A stretch of 64,000 bases of DNA from Globodera rostochiensis (taxonomy: Eukaryota > Nematoda > Chromadorea > Rhabditida > Heteroderidae): positions 496,001 through 560,000 of the forward strand of contig JAEVLN010000006.1 of assembly GCA_018350325.1 (NCBI GenBank). The letters are read 5' to 3'. Below the pieces are notes generated by a model. That model was not told where the DNA came from and did no database searches. It saw only the letters and a list, made by a program, of their open reading frames with translations. Within the stretch, counting starts at the first letter, position 1. Every line of letters starts with the position of its first letter. Positions 12,004 to 23,397 of the stretch are shown here, piece after piece. The position numbers and the translations under genes are program-made.

Positions 12004-12110
12004 ATTTGTTGAATTATTGACTCTTTACCCTTCGATAACATTTGTTGTAAAAGTTATTGACGCTTTACCCCTCGATAAAATTTGTTGTAAAAGTTATTGA
12101 CATCTTCAAC
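12004..12110. repeat. About 54-bp direct duplication
   Basis: Two adjacent copies of TTGACTCTTTACCCTTCGAT followed by AAAATTTGTTGTAAAAGTTA, with a few substitutions. AT-rich, between two plus-strand genes. Confidence 0.75.
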
Positions 12111-12115
12111 AAAAT

Positions 12116-13140
12116 TTGTCACAGTCACAAAGAAAATCTACTGATTTTTTTACAACATTTTTATACAAAAGACAATTGGAAGCTTTTTCGTCATGTCCGG
12201 CTTCAACGGGACGGTGTCGGCGCCTCCACGTGCCAACGGAAGGGCCGAATGGATTCATTTGGCTTTGGTTCTTTCCCATCTTTATCTTGAACGTTGTTCC
12301 CTTTGCTGTTCAGGACGACTTCGTCACTGTCCACCCCCAACTGACGTGTGTACTCATCGCCATGTGTGTCTCTGTCGCCACGCACTTTTCTCTGTTCGTT
12401 TTCGGCCGTCTCTTTGACTTTCTGCTGAAGTGCTGTCGACGACGTACACGTCGCATCGGCGTAATCTCCAACGGTCAACATCGATTGTTGTGTAAGACGA
12501 AGAACCTTCCGAAACTGACCGGTGGCAGCGGGGGTTCCACGCCGAAAAAGGCAATGGCATCCCGTCAACGGAGTCTACGGCTGAATAGTGGCGGAACGGG
12601 CAGAAGGAGGGCAAATTCACAGTCGGAAAGCGTAGCTGAGAGCCAAAGAGAGCTGTACGAAGTGAAGAAGCGACGGATGGAGGCCGAACCTTGCAGATTT
12701 GTGGGTTTTTTGTTGTTAATCTTTGGGAAAATTGGGGGGGGGGGGGTCGGATTCAGTCTTTCGGTTCTATTCAAGTTTTTGGGTGGAACCGCATTACAAC
12801 TTTTCTATTTCGTTATCAGAATTCTGCTCGTTGTTTTGTTATTGATTAGGTAGGGGCCACATGGGGCTAAGAACCCGTAAAAGCCCATGGCAAGAAAAGA
12901 TACGAGCCCCGCACACGTTAAGGGTCTTTAGATTGACGTCTCCCAATTCTAACCAATTCTTTTGATTTTTGTTTTATTTTTCTCACGTTAAACTGGCGAT
13001 AATTTTTAAAGCGCAAGACCCCCTTCCTTCCCCTTCCACACAAAAAATTCAAAAAAGGCTTTGCTTTGTATTCACATTTTCAGTTTTCATTGACAACCGA
13101 TGACGAGGAAGAAATTGCAAATTCTGTTGGACTCGCATAG
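12116..13140 (+). CDS. Unrecognised small membrane protein with basic tail
   Basis: One frame encodes two hydrophobic segments (FIWLWFFPIFILNVVPFAV and LTCVLIAMCVSVATHFSLFV). A Cys/Arg stretch (LLKCCRRRTRR) and a Ser/Arg-rich tail (KKAMASRQRSLRLNSGG, ELYEVKKRRMEAEPCRF) follow. A phase-0 join from about 12701 to the acceptor at 13081-13083 adds SLTTDDEEEIANSVGLA and a stop at 13140, which makes the C-terminus convincing. The start is unclear: the only good ATG (12193) is in another frame, so an upstream exon or a small frame shift is needed. The layout suggests a two-pass membrane protein with a cytoplasmic basic tail. No family recognised. Confidence 0.45.
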
Positions 13141-13485
13141 TTTCTAAATGGACAGACGCATTGACATTAACCGTTTTGCTGTGAATTAGACAATTGACAC
13201 CAAAAGCTCGACGTTTTTGTTTTGGAATTTAAAATAAGCACACGAATAAACCTTCATTATTATTTAGGGTTGGCCCTGTCCCTTTTGCTGCGGCGTCTTG
13301 GGGGCGGGGGGGAGGGTTTGCGTTGAGGTTATTGGCATTCAATACGCTCGATTCATTGAAGAATTCGTTGTGTTTAGTCAGTGATAGGAAGAGGTCACCA
13401 GACAACTCTCTTCTGTTTATTCCCGAATAAAAAAGTCTACACCAATCCATTTTTAGTCTCTCTGATCATTGAGACTGATCAGTGA

Positions 13486-14753
13486 TCAGCTCTTGCTCCA
13501 TTCCACCTTGATCTTGTCATCTTTCTGAAGATGGCGCAACTTTCTCTGCCTGCTCACTTCCCTCTCTCACTCACCTCGTCCAGCGCGAATTGCTTCTTTT
13601 CCACCTGTTAGGGGGGGGGGGCATGTAAAACATTTGTGGCAGGGGGGAGGGGGGGGGGGCTGCACCCACTCACTGTCTTCAGATTGTTTCGGAAGTCCAG
13701 CTTCTGTCCCTCCTTGGTCTTTAGCTTGGCGAACTGTCCATGCCGAAGGAAAGGATCGTAGCATTAAGCAGTTCGACTGAACCAACCTGTCCCTCCGTCT
13801 TGGACACTTTCTTCAGTGTCGGCTTTACACTGTAAACGCCGAAAACTTCAATTTTTACTCAAAAGTAACTCACAATTTGCCACGCAAATCGTTTACGGCG
13901 ATGGTCAATTCATTGATCTGAGCGATTTCGGGGGAAAGTGTCCGAAGTATTTCAGCAGACAATTCCAACCTCAAAATCCTTTTGACGGACCTATCGGCAT
14001 GAAGAGAAGAAAGTGTTTAGGCTTTATAAAATCTCCATTCCCTGTGCTTACCGTGTAGCTCAAGTCGTACTTCTCGGACTCCAACTAAAAATAAACAACA
14101 AAGAAACATTAGGCACTCATCTCGTGCCCTTTCCCCCCCTATTACATCGACAATTCGGTCGGCGAATTCCTTGCCAGAACGCTGAAGTTCGCCTGAAGCA
14201 ATAAATTCAAATTCATTTTGACAAAATTCGGGCGCTGTTTTAGGCCCATTCCATAAAATCCCCTCCCCTCCCACCGTCGGCACGCGAGTCCAAATCCGGT
14301 AGTGCCACAATTCGTTTGCTGAGCACATCCTGACGTTCCTGTTCCTTTACCATTTGCTGTTTCTTTAGGTCTTCCGCTGCCTTCAGCATCAGCAACTTCT
14401 GAATGGAACGATGTCCGAAATTCTTCCTCCCCAGGCACCCCTTCCTCCCATTTTATTCCATATTAGGTGAAAGTCCAAGTCGGCATTTCAACCAACAAAA
14501 ATGGCTTTTCCAATTTCGATACCCCCCCCCCCCCATCGACTTGCCCTCAGCTTCTTCTTCCGCTCCGGCGTCAGAAAGCCTTTCTTGGCCTTCTTCATTC
14601 TGCCCGCCTCCTCCAACCGCTTCCGTACCTCCGCCTTCTTCCGCTCTCTCTCGTCGTTCTTGCGCCTTTGCTGGATTTTGTGGGGTTTAACCCCTAATGA
14701 ATTTTGTGCTAAAGAACACTGACCGCCTCGCTTTCATCGTCGGCTCCGCCCAT
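13486..14753 (-). CDS. TNI: Troponin I
   Basis: Inhibitory subunit of the troponin complex on striated-muscle thin filaments. It blocks actin-myosin interaction until troponin C binds calcium. The complete gene joins in phase across about nine small exons. Start [10 protein letters not shown], then the basic region ([29 protein letters not shown]), then [20 protein letters not shown], then [65 protein letters not shown] and a short charged end EWSKS with stop at 13486-13488. The segment [18 protein letters not shown] is the actin/troponin-C binding inhibitory region. The intron after KKKLR (14399-14544) starts with GC (AGG/GCAAGT), not GT. Length and order match nematode troponin I, except that the C-terminal charged tail is short. 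Confidence 0.95.
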
Positions 14754-14837
14754 TTTAACGATTAAATCAAATTCAGAGACTGAAAAACGAAAATCCGATC
14801 AAAATCTCCTCCTTTGCTAAAAAATCTTTTGTGGTTC

Positions 14838-14990
14838 GTTGATTTATGCTAACATTGGCATCATTTACATCCATCACAACGGGGGGAGGGTTATGCTAAC
14901 ATCGGCATCATTTACATCCATCACAACGGGGGGAGGGTTATGCTAACATTGGCATCATTTACATCCATCACAACGGGGAAAGGGGGGGGG
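14838..14990. repeat. About 56-bp tandem repeat, three copies
   Basis: Unit ATGCTAACATTGGCATCATT followed by TACATCCATCACAACGG and a G run. It lies just upstream of the troponin I start codon (minus strand), so it sits in the likely promoter or 5' flank. Confidence 0.9.
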
Positions 14991-15622
14991 GGTTCTGCGG
15001 AGAGTTGCAAGTGAATGAAATGAGTGACGGCAGAAACCGATTGATTCGATGGATTGTGAGCAGCAGAAGAAGTTAGTTTATCTGAGAAGCGGAGGAACAA
15101 TAAGCGGGGAAGGCTAAGGAGTGGCGGGGGGGGGCGGGGGATGGGACCGACTTACTGGGGAGGGGGGCCGAGTTGAGTAAACGGAGGCGCTTTTGCGCAT
15201 CTCGAGATCCCCCCGCCTTTCATCCCCCCGGGGCGGATGTTTGCCTTGGGACCGCCAGTGGGGCAAAAAACGGATGATTAGCAAAAGCGGCGCAAACATT
15301 AGCCGCTAAAAGTTGTAAAGTCCGGAAGATATAAATATTACGTATTTACACACTTAATCAAATGCGCAAAAAGCGATGGTTAAGCGGGTAAAATAAACAA
15401 TTGAAACTGTTTTGGAATTAACATTAACAAGTCTTTACGAAGTACAAAATTACAAATCATTTTCATTCTGGTAATTGTTTGAATGAAGTCGAATTGTCCA
15501 GTCCGATCACTTTCATCCTTGCTGTTTAAAGCATAAACAGATCACTCCGTAGCGTTCCGCCTCACAAAACAATTCTGTGATGTTTGATGTTTAGATTTCT
15601 GGTAATAATCAAAAAATAGCCT
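14991..15622. other. No gene recognised
   Basis: G-run-rich at first, then AT-rich. No convincing reading frame on either strand. It separates troponin I (left) from the 3' end of the next minus-strand gene. Confidence 0.5.
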
Positions 15623-16884
15623 TTAACCCGAGTTGACGATGTAACTGAAGGCGTGTTTAGCGCATATTACGTCAATCTTTCCGTTGATCTCCGCCGCCAC
15701 TTTGGACTGGATTTGGCGCTTTGCGATGGACGGTTTGGCGTGGATATTCTGAAATGGGCACGGATGTTGTGGGAGACCTTTGGACATCGGGCCGATTATT
15801 TGCACTTCCCATGCCAATTTAACCCTTCCGGACCTCAATGATCAGCTTCCGCATTCGTTCTGAATTGCAATTCCGCTGCTGTGTTGCCGACGGCGCTGAT
15901 GTCATTCCCTCGGGCGTCGTCTCCGCTGTCGTGGCCATCACTCGGAACTCTGTCCCCGTTTTGTGTCCCTTTCGTTCCTTTACAGCTATTTCCTTCTTCG
16001 GCGCCACTGTTCGACGTGTGCCCGGCGTAATTGTCGGCGGCTCCGTCGTGACGGCTTCGCTGGAATCGGTGTTCTCCTCCGGTGCTTCTGTCGTTTGTGC
16101 CGTCGAAGTCGCCGATTCGCCTGAAGGCCGAATTTTATCTCATTTCAAAATCTTCGTATTCCAAACGGTCTCACTTAACGGAGGCTTAACCGAAGGCGGC
16201 ATTCCGGTGCCTTCCGGCATTGCACTCGAAGCCGAAGCCAAAGTGGGGGGCTGTTCCTCCACCGCGTCGTAGGCAATGTCAGCGACACTTTTGCCTCCGC
16301 CATCCTCAGCCTTAAGCTAAGAAGTTACGGCTGATTGCTGGTGTTTAAATAAATAAATTTGCTCATTTTCTTAAAGAATTTGGGGGAAATAGTCCCAAAA
16401 AGGGACGAATTCCAATGGCCCTCTCCAACAATCGTTTTGGCCATTCATCGACCTGCTCCAACCCAATCGCTGTGATCGGCTCGTTTAAACTGTTTGGCGG
16501 CGGGTCCGTCCCGCCAAAGCCGACGGGAAGTTCGTCCCCAACGGCGCCGTCTTCACTTTCACTCGGAATGGACTGGCGCTTGACCAAAGCCAAGAAGTTC
16601 GGGGAGAATAAAAGCTGAGAAGTTGGGAATGACTTTGGCATTTGTGGGGGGGGGGGTGCCGACTTACGAGCAAAAGTTGAGGTAAAAGAAGACATTTTGG
16701 GGAGACGACCATTTAGGAGGCAAAAAGGCCTTTGGGTAGGAGGCGTTGCTGCAAGTGATGGAAGTGGGGGGGGGAATTGCTGAATAAAGATTGGTTTTGT
16801 GAGTGCAGAAATGGAAGGGCAGCCTTTGGTCAGAGGGGATAAAGCATTTGCTTTCTTTGGATCGGACTGATTTTGCACATTCAT
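15623..16884 (-). CDS. Unrecognised Pro/Thr-rich protein, 3' part
   Basis: Several open segments on the minus strand look like exons of one gene. Upstream (16620-16380) is NFLALVKRQSIPSESEDGAV followed by LEQVDEWPKRLLERAIGIRP. Next is VEEQPPTLASASSAMPEGTG, then a Thr-rich part (SSEAVTTEPPTITPG), then SERMRKLIIEVRK. That joins near 15760 to NIHAKPSIAKRQIQSKVAAE and INGKIDVICAKHAFSYIVNS, with a stop at 15623. The last 40 residues look like a small helical module, perhaps a winged helix, but I cannot name the family. Low-complexity Thr/Pro linkers with a short folded end would fit a chromatin or RNA-associated protein; that is a guess. Exon order and the 5' end are uncertain. Confidence 0.4.
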
Positions 16885-17133
16885 CCCGATTAGGGAGCAG
16901 AATAACAGGTCTGATCACCAGCGAATGTGGAGAGGCTAATCAGCGAGATTGGGCGGCGGGTGGGCAACGAGTTAGGGGATAATTGGTAAAATGGGGAGGG
17001 TTGGTTGACCTCCCCCCAGGGGGAGCCCCGGGCAAAAAAACATCTGACTCCTTTCTCGCCGGGCACTTTATCATTTGTTATAAATGTGCGTGAATCACGA
17101 TCATCGATCATCTCCGTTCATTTGTCCCTTCGC

Positions 17134-17485
17134 TCACAAAATCCCTCCCCCGTAGCCCACGGGGCTCGCAGCCGCACCTCCGCTTACGGGGATAGCGGGC
17201 GCTGAAATGGACAATGGCACAAAATGCCAAATTAAAATGTATCCGCCGACCTTGCGCCCCGGCCCCCGAGGGAAACGCGGCCACTGGAGAATTTGCGGCA
17301 CTGAATAGACTCTGGAAGTAGGGCGAGTAACTGGTCGATGGCCACTGAAACGATAAATTTGTGAAAATCCAATCGATCAGAGAACGAACTGCCGCCGGTT
17401 GACTGCTGGAGGGATGAAAGACGAAGAGGACGACGAAGAGGAAGGCCGGAAGAGGGTGGGCAGTGATGGCGTACGAAGATGCCAT
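17134..17485 (-). CDS. Small predicted secreted protein
   Basis: Exon 17485-17251 opens with ATG and a signal peptide (MASSYAITAHPLPAFLFVVL, then FVFHPSSSQP). A short mature part follows (SLIDWIFTNLSFQWPSTSYS, PYFQSLFSAANSPVAAFPSG). A 49-bp intron (17202-17250) has a good acceptor, and exon 17201-17134 continues in phase with APAIPVSGGAAASPVGYGGG and a stop. The product is about 100 residues, with no cysteines in the mature part and an Ala/Gly-rich C-terminus. Plausible roles are a cuticle-associated or gland-secreted protein; nothing in the sequence decides this. No homologue recognised. Confidence 0.55.
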
Positions 17486-18056
17486 TTTGGGATGTGCTGC
17501 TTGGTGTGGTGGTGGTTGGGGTTGGGGTTGGGGTTGGGGTGGGCGACGATTGACGAGAAGAGAGCGTTGAGGACTGACTGATCAGAATGTTGCTGATCGG
17601 AGGAATAAATGACTTTTCTTGGCCATTGCCTCACTTTCGCCTCCCTTTTATATGGTTGTTTGTTCTCGTAAACTTGTCCTCTTGTGAGGATATTTGGGCA
17701 GCAATTCATTCATTCATTGAATGAATGAATGGTTAAGGGGGGCCCTTGACACTGATCAGGTCTGATCAGACCATTTGTTCTGAGTTGGAAAACATTCATA
17801 CGATTAAAGAGAGAAAATAATGCAAATGAATGGAAAAGGTCGATCACTTTCGACCTGCTTTCCTTTTTTACTAATTGAATTGAAACGGAAGTGTACCGGA
17901 TGAATAATAATTGCGACCCGCCGATTCCGAAGACCAAACCGAACAAAATTGGTCCCCCCCCCCCGCCCATTCACTTTCAGTCGTTACCCCCCCCCCCCCC
18001 CCCCCCCAATTTAATTTGAATTCCCAAAAGTGTCACTCCCCAAAAAGTTTCTTCAA
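17486..18056. other. Spacer with C runs, no gene recognised
   Basis: It separates the divergent starts of two small predicted secreted-protein genes (17485 on minus, 18057 on plus), so it probably holds both promoters. It contains a GGGGTTGGGGTTGGGGTTGG stretch (17518-17538), a CATTCATTGAATGAATG inverted repeat (near 17710) and two C runs (17955-18007). Confidence 0.45.
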
Positions 18057-18587
18057 ATGGCATTCCTTCCAAAATTGCGCCCTTCCCGCCGTTCCGTTTG
18101 CCTTTTTATCGCTTTTTTCCTCGTCCATTGCTATCCGGCGCCTCCGTACCTCCCGCCGATACGCGCCGATTTGGTCAAAACGGAACGAATCTCGGATAAC
18201 GGGCGGCTACATGATTTATTGTTCAATCGGACGCTTTGGATTACCCTCAGACGAACAGTCAGTGCCTTTGAATTTGCCTCAAAAATCTGTTACCCTCAGA
18301 CTTTGTCCCCCGCGGGGCTTCTGGATGGCAATTCCGTCTCATCGGAGGGCATTGTGCCGTCTCAATATACAAACGGTGCCGTCCGATCTGTGAAGACTGC
18401 TCCGTGCGGGGGGAAGTGGCGGCGGCGGACGTCGCGCGGAGGGTCAGCCGATGGAATGGCCGTGGCCACGGAAGTGCCAACTTCGGTTACGGCGTCCGAT
18501 CTTTCGATGGATGGCGCCGTTTTGGTCGAGCCACAGCCCTTTGGGGTGACAAGCACACGACAAATGAGCGCGTCGACTGGTCACTGA
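18057..18587 (+). CDS. Predicted secreted protein, unrecognised
   Basis: ATG at 18057 begins MAFLPKLRPSRRSVCLFIAF and FLVHCYPAPPYLPPI, a signal peptide with likely cleavage near the HC-YP bond. Then comes a charged segment (ADLVKTERISDNGRLHDLLF). The same frame runs on to a stop at 18587, with or without a 41-bp in-frame intron at about 18259-18299 (donor GTCAGT, acceptor CCCTCAG). The C-terminal part is Ser/Thr/Ala-rich. Another frame at 18450-18654 (FDGWRRFGRATALW) is also open and contains an RFG-R sequence that could resemble an amidated peptide, so the true 3' exon frame is not settled. No family recognised. Confidence 0.4.
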   Translation: MAFLPKLRPSRRSVCLFIAFFLVHCYPAPPYLPPIRADLVKTERISDNGRLHDLLFNRTLWITLRRTVSAFEFASKICYPQTLSPAGLLDGNSVSSEGIVPSQYTNGAVRSVKTAPCGGKWRRRTSRGGSADGMAVATEVPTSVTASDLSMDGAVLVEPQPFGVTSTRQMSASTGH

Positions 18588-18784
18588 TCCAAAAGGGGTC
18601 AAAAGACTTTATGCCGCCGACCCTTTGGCATTCCGCCAACGTCGTAAAGATTTAAACTTCGAACGAATGCATTTGGAGATAAATATAATTTTGCTTTAAT
18701 ATCAACTTTCAGGAAAATGAGTTAAAAACTAAAAGACAGATCGATCTGAGTTCAAGCGGGATGGGGGAGGGGGGGGGGGGTTGG

Positions 18785-21700
18785 TTAGAAAAGTAGGGAC
18801 AGAATAATTCCTCCAATCGATCGGACGGACGCCGACCCCTCCATTTGGACGGCGTTTGCGCGCATTTCCTCGGTTGCCGGCGTTGAACCACTTACTGCTT
18901 GCCGAACAGAGCCCGCGCCTCTCGGTGAGTCGCGTCGCGTGTGTCGGTGTAACGTCCCGTTTTGTCCTCTGGGCGAGTCTAAAAAAGCGGGGGAAGGAGT
19001 GCCCGGTACAAATGGACGAAAGAATGGACACCCAAAATTGGCAAAAAGTCGGCGTTCACTCACTGACCATGCCGGAGGAGTTGCTGGTGATGGCCCCTTC
19101 ACTGCGCACTTCAACAGACGCGGCGCTCTTTGCTTTTTGTCCCCTAAAGCGTTTTCCGGCCGTTCACCCATTCATTCTCTCGCCTTAATACCCACCCAAA
19201 GTGTTCCGACCCGGTGTTCGGCATCCGTTTGTTGCAAAGCTGAAGGGGCGGGAGACTTTACTCCAACCCGACCCGAATTCTAACCCGAACCCTAACCCCA
19301 ACTCCAACCCGGCCCGAATTCTAATACGAACCCTAACCCCAACTCCCCCCCCCCCCCCATTACCCCCCTGCGCCTTCTCGCCTTATTTTTGTTTGCCGAC
19401 TCCAACTCTTCGTCGATGTTTTCCTTCGCTTTGCACTCGGCCGCTGCCCGTTGTTGTCGCTGTTTGCGAATCCAAATTTGGCATAACAAAATTTGTTTGG
19501 AAATGTTGCGGAACTCCTGCAGGAATAACAAATTGATCAGCGGGAAGAGCACCGGGATGGGGGCGATCAGCGACATGCCAAGGAACTCCTGGGCGGTTCT
19601 GAACAAAAGGAAATTGGGGGGGGGGCTACGGACTGATCGGATTGATCAATCAATTATCGAAGGCGTGGGGGGCACGGACTGATCGGATTGATCAATCAAT
19701 TATCGAAGGCGTGGGGGGGGCTACGGACTGATCGGATTGATCAATCAATTGTCGAAGGCGTTGCGGGCGGGCAACTTACAAAACGCTCTCTCCCATCACA
19801 AAGCACACGGCATAATTGACCCCCGCGCAACTGACCAGCTGATTTTGGCATTTTTTAAAGTTTTTTTGTTTATAAAAATAACCAGCGTTGGAAGGTAAGC
19901 CTCCAAAAGCAGCAAATTGGTGACGGTTTGCATCTCCCCATGGCTTTTGTCGGACATATTTTCCTAAAATTGGACTTTCTCCCGGCGCCCCCTCCCCCAA
20001 TTTGGTCGCCTGTCTTCCGTGTAATTTGCATTTGACCGCAAATGAAGTGACAATGGTACTGACAGAGGCGACACAAAAGGCGATCATTAACACGCCGTTG
20101 GACAAGAAATAGAGCGGGTTGCGCGAAGAGTCCGTGCCGAAAGTCCCCTCGAGGGAAAGACTCTGCCAACATTTGGGGCGCCATCAGACATTGAACTCGA
20201 AGATTCAGCCCTTTCAAACCCACCCCCTCCCCCAATTCTCTAATCAGTCCTACCTCAATTCCCCTCCCCCGATTCTCTGATCAGTCCTACCTCAATTCCC
20301 CCTCCCCCGATTCTCTGATCAGTCCTACCTTCCTCCTCCCCCGATTCTCTGATCAGTCCTTCTCCCGATTCTCTGATCAGTCCTACCGTCCTCTTCCCCC
20401 GATTCTCTGATCAGTCCCTCTCCCGATTCTCTGAGCAGTCCTACCTTCCTCCTCCTCCGATTCTCTGATCAGTCCTACCTTCCTCTTCCCCCGATTCTCT
20501 GATCAGTCCTACCTTCCTCTTCCCCCGATTCTCTGATCAGTCCTACCTTCCTCCTCCCCCGATTCTCTGATCAGTCCTTCTCCCGATTCTCTGATCAGTC
20601 CTACCGTCCTCTTCCCCCGATTCTCTGATCAGTCCTACCTTCCTCTTCCCCCGATTCTCTGATCAGTCCTACCTTCTCTTCCCCCGATTCTCTGATCAGT
20701 CCTACCTTCCTCCTCCCCCGATTCTCTGATCAGTCCCTCTCCCGATTATCTGAGCAGTCCTACCTTCCTCCTCCTCCGATTCTCTGATCAGTCCTAACTT
20801 CCTCTTCCCCCGATTCTCTGATCAGTCCTACCTTCCTCCTCCCCCGATTCCCCCTTCCCCGATTCTCTGATCAGTCCTACCTCAATTCCCCCTCCCCCGT
20901 GATCAGTTCTACCTTCCTCCTCCCCCGATTCTCTGATCAGTCCTACCTCAATTCCCCCTCCCCCGATTCTCTGATCAGTCCTACCTCAATTCCCCCTCCC
21001 CCGATTCTCTGATCAGTCCTACCTCAATTCCCCCTCCCCCGATTCTCTGATCAGTCCTACCTCAATTCCCCCTCCCCCGATTCTCTGATCAGTCCTACCT
21101 CAATTCCCCCTCCCCCGATTCTCTGATCAGTCCTACCTCAATTCCCCCTCCCCCGATTCTCTGATCAGTCCTACCTCAATTCCCCCTCCCCCGATTCTCT
21201 GATCAGTCCTACCTCAATTCCCCCTCCCCCGATTCTCTGATCAGTCCTACCTCAATTCCCCCTCCCCCGATTCTCTGATCAGTCCTACCTCAATTCCTCC
21301 TCCTCCGCCGCTGCTCCCACTGACTCCCCCCAGATCGTACTGACGGCTTTCTATGGCCGTATTTAACGTTGAGTAATTGCTTCCTCCGGTGATCGTCTGA
21401 AATCCGCCGCCGATAAATCCTCCGCTGGCCTTTCCCTCCGTTTGTTTGTCCAATGTGCCGCCTCCGGCCGCCGCCTCTTCCGCCCCTCCAAACCCAAAAC
21501 TATTGTTGGGGTTCATCCCCAAGTTCAGCTGCACCTGCTCCCACTTCTTGGAACGGCTCAGACGTTCCAGCAGAAGCTTAAATATGTGAAAGGTTTTGAA
21601 ATTTAAAAGTTAAAAGAGAGAAAAGTGTCCCATTAGGACGCGATGGACTTACATTTGGATCAACTTTGGAGTAATAGAGCAGAACGGTCTGGACCAAGCA

Positions 21701-22500
21701 GAAGATGACAGCCACTCCAAGGAAAACTGGCACATTTTTAGGCGCAAAAACATTGGACATCTGAACAACGGCCAATTTATTATTAGCATTTTTATTATTT
21801 ATTATTTTAAGTATTTGCCTTGGCCGCCGTTTTTCTGTAATGGTACAGAAAAAGCAACAAAAAGGAAAAGGTCGTGAACAAGTAGCAGCCGACGCCGAAC
21901 GCCGCCAGCGCACTCTGTGGGGAGAAAGGCTTAAAATGTTTAAATTGGGGGGGGGGGGGCTTTTGCGAAATGATTAAAAGCCAACACGCGAAACTTTTAA
22001 GGCTTCTGACCATAAAATTGGAAGAAACGCCGGCATTGCCGAAGACGAGAAGTCCGTGGGGGATACGAATGTCCGCGGTGGACAAAGTGATCGACTTTAG
22101 GGAATGGAGGGGAGGGGAGGGGATCAATCACAACGAAAGTGATCAAACATATTTTAAAATGGCACCTGTGGAGCCACCGCCATAATGGCCAAGGAGACGA
22201 AAATGTAACCGACGGAAATGGAGCGGAGGAACACGAGGATTTCCTGGACAGAGAGACAAACTTTTGGACGGGCATGTGGCCGTGGGGGCGGCAACGGAAA
22301 CGAAAGCCCTAATCATCCCATCCCCCGCAGGCACAGAGACCTGAAGACGTTCGACCCTTTGAAGCCGTGTGGCCAACAAGAACAGCACGTTCAGCAGCAC
22401 ACCAAACATGGAGAGCAATGTGCAGAAGGCAGTGAGCGGACGCATCGGTCGAAGGACGCAAATCAACACAATTAAAAGGAGGAAATCTTTGAAAAAAGTC
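18785..22500 (-). CDS. Multi-pass membrane protein, serpentine receptor-like
   Basis: Minus-strand exons encode successive hydrophobic segments. These are FCTLLSMFGVLLNVLFLLAT (about 22430), LRSISVGYIFVSLAIMAVAP (22200), FGVGCYLFTTFSFLLLFLYH (21870), VPVFLGVAVIFCLVQTVLLY (21700), LSNGVLMIAFCVASVSTIVT (20070), NYAVCFVMGES (19800) and LIAPIPVLFPLINLLFLQEF (19540). The count and spacing suggest seven passes, as in nematode serpentine receptors. A polar Gly-rich loop (about 21240-21560) lies between passes 4 and 5. The tail is basic (RNISKQILLCQIWIRKQRQ) and then Ser-rich (EVRSEGAITSNSSGM), ending in a stop at 18785-18787. The intron between about 20200 and 21300 is filled by a tandem array. The subfamily is not recognised, the 5' end near 22500 is uncertain, and a non-GPCR transporter is possible. 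Confidence 0.5.
19618..19762. repeat. About 47-bp tandem repeat, three copies
   Basis: Unit GGACTGATCGGATTGATCAA followed by TCAATTATCGAAGGCGTGGG. It lies in an intron of the receptor-like gene and is rich in TGATCA and TTGATCAA palindromes. Confidence 0.9.
20225..21300. repeat. 1.1-kb minisatellite with GATC palindromes in a receptor intron
   Basis: About 30 copies of a unit CCGATTCTCTGATCAGTCCT followed by ACC plus a variable pyrimidine linker. The left half has irregular linkers (TTCCTCTTCCC, TTCTC). The right half, from about 20890, is almost perfectly regular with ACCTCAATTCCCCCTCCC (38-bp period). Every unit contains the palindrome CTGATCAG. Confidence 0.95.
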
Positions 22501-23397
22501 TCATATTCTCAAAAGCGAATGCATATATTTTGGTAGAAAAGGATTTGCGCCGTAAAGAGTTAGCCGATGATGGCCAGAAGAGCCCATCGCCCGAAAGAAA
22601 GTCTCGGAATTGTCGGATGATGACTTATGGCTGGAGGGGAGGAGGGGGGGGGGGAGGGGAGGGGAGGGGAGGAGGGGGGGGGGGAGGGGAGGGGAGGGGA
22701 GGAGGGGGGGGGGGGAGGGGAGGGGAGGGGAGGAGGGGGGGGGGAGGTCGGCACTCTCCTCAAATCGGATTTCACTTGTTTTGCCTTTCTTCTTCCAATC
22801 AGACAAAGTGAGGGGATTAGGGCATATGATGACGTCCATGGGGAGGGGGGACGTTTTGGGGGGGGGGGACGTTTGGGTGGGGGGGGGTACGAATTTTTAG
22901 CATAACTCACTCAAATCGCATTGAAAGTCACAGACAATTTATGAAGTTTTGTAAGACAAATAAATAAAATAAAAATATAAATAAAATACCATAATCACTA
23001 AATATTACACAAATGGAGGAATATTTATGAAAAAGAGGAGAAACTGAAAGCCGGGCTCGCCCGCAAACGGACTTTTGGTCTCTTTGAACGAAATTACATA
23101 ATTTTCTCTCATTATAACCATTCGCATTATATTAATTAGTTATCGTAAACGGAAATGCTCCATTTCCATTTAGAGAAATTAAACAAAATGTAGAAAGAAC
23201 TGCTCGAGTTTCAGGATGGCCCGAAAGTGTTCATAATAATATTAATGAAAGAATAACATTTAAAGAGTCGAGGTTGAGGAGACCCGCAGATTAATTGGAG
23301 AGAATGCGCACTTTTGGTGGAATTTCGAAAGTTTAAATTCAAAATTCGGAATGGCGTGCCTTGCAGCATTCCCGCGATGCTTTGGCCGTCTGATTTG
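22501..23397. other. Spacer with G-rich repeat, no gene recognised
   Basis: 22630-22745 is a GGGGAGGGGAGGGGAGGAGG-type repeat with G runs up to 11. From 22900 it is AT-rich. It lies between the 3' end of the ADAMTS gene and the 5' end of the receptor-like gene, both on the minus strand. The receptor first exon may be hidden here. Confidence 0.5.

Noticed and set aside
19265..19350. CCCTAACCC-like stretch as telomeric DNA
   Set aside because: Only a degenerate two-copy block (AACCCGAACCCTAACCCCAA, then a similar repeat) inside a receptor-gene intron.
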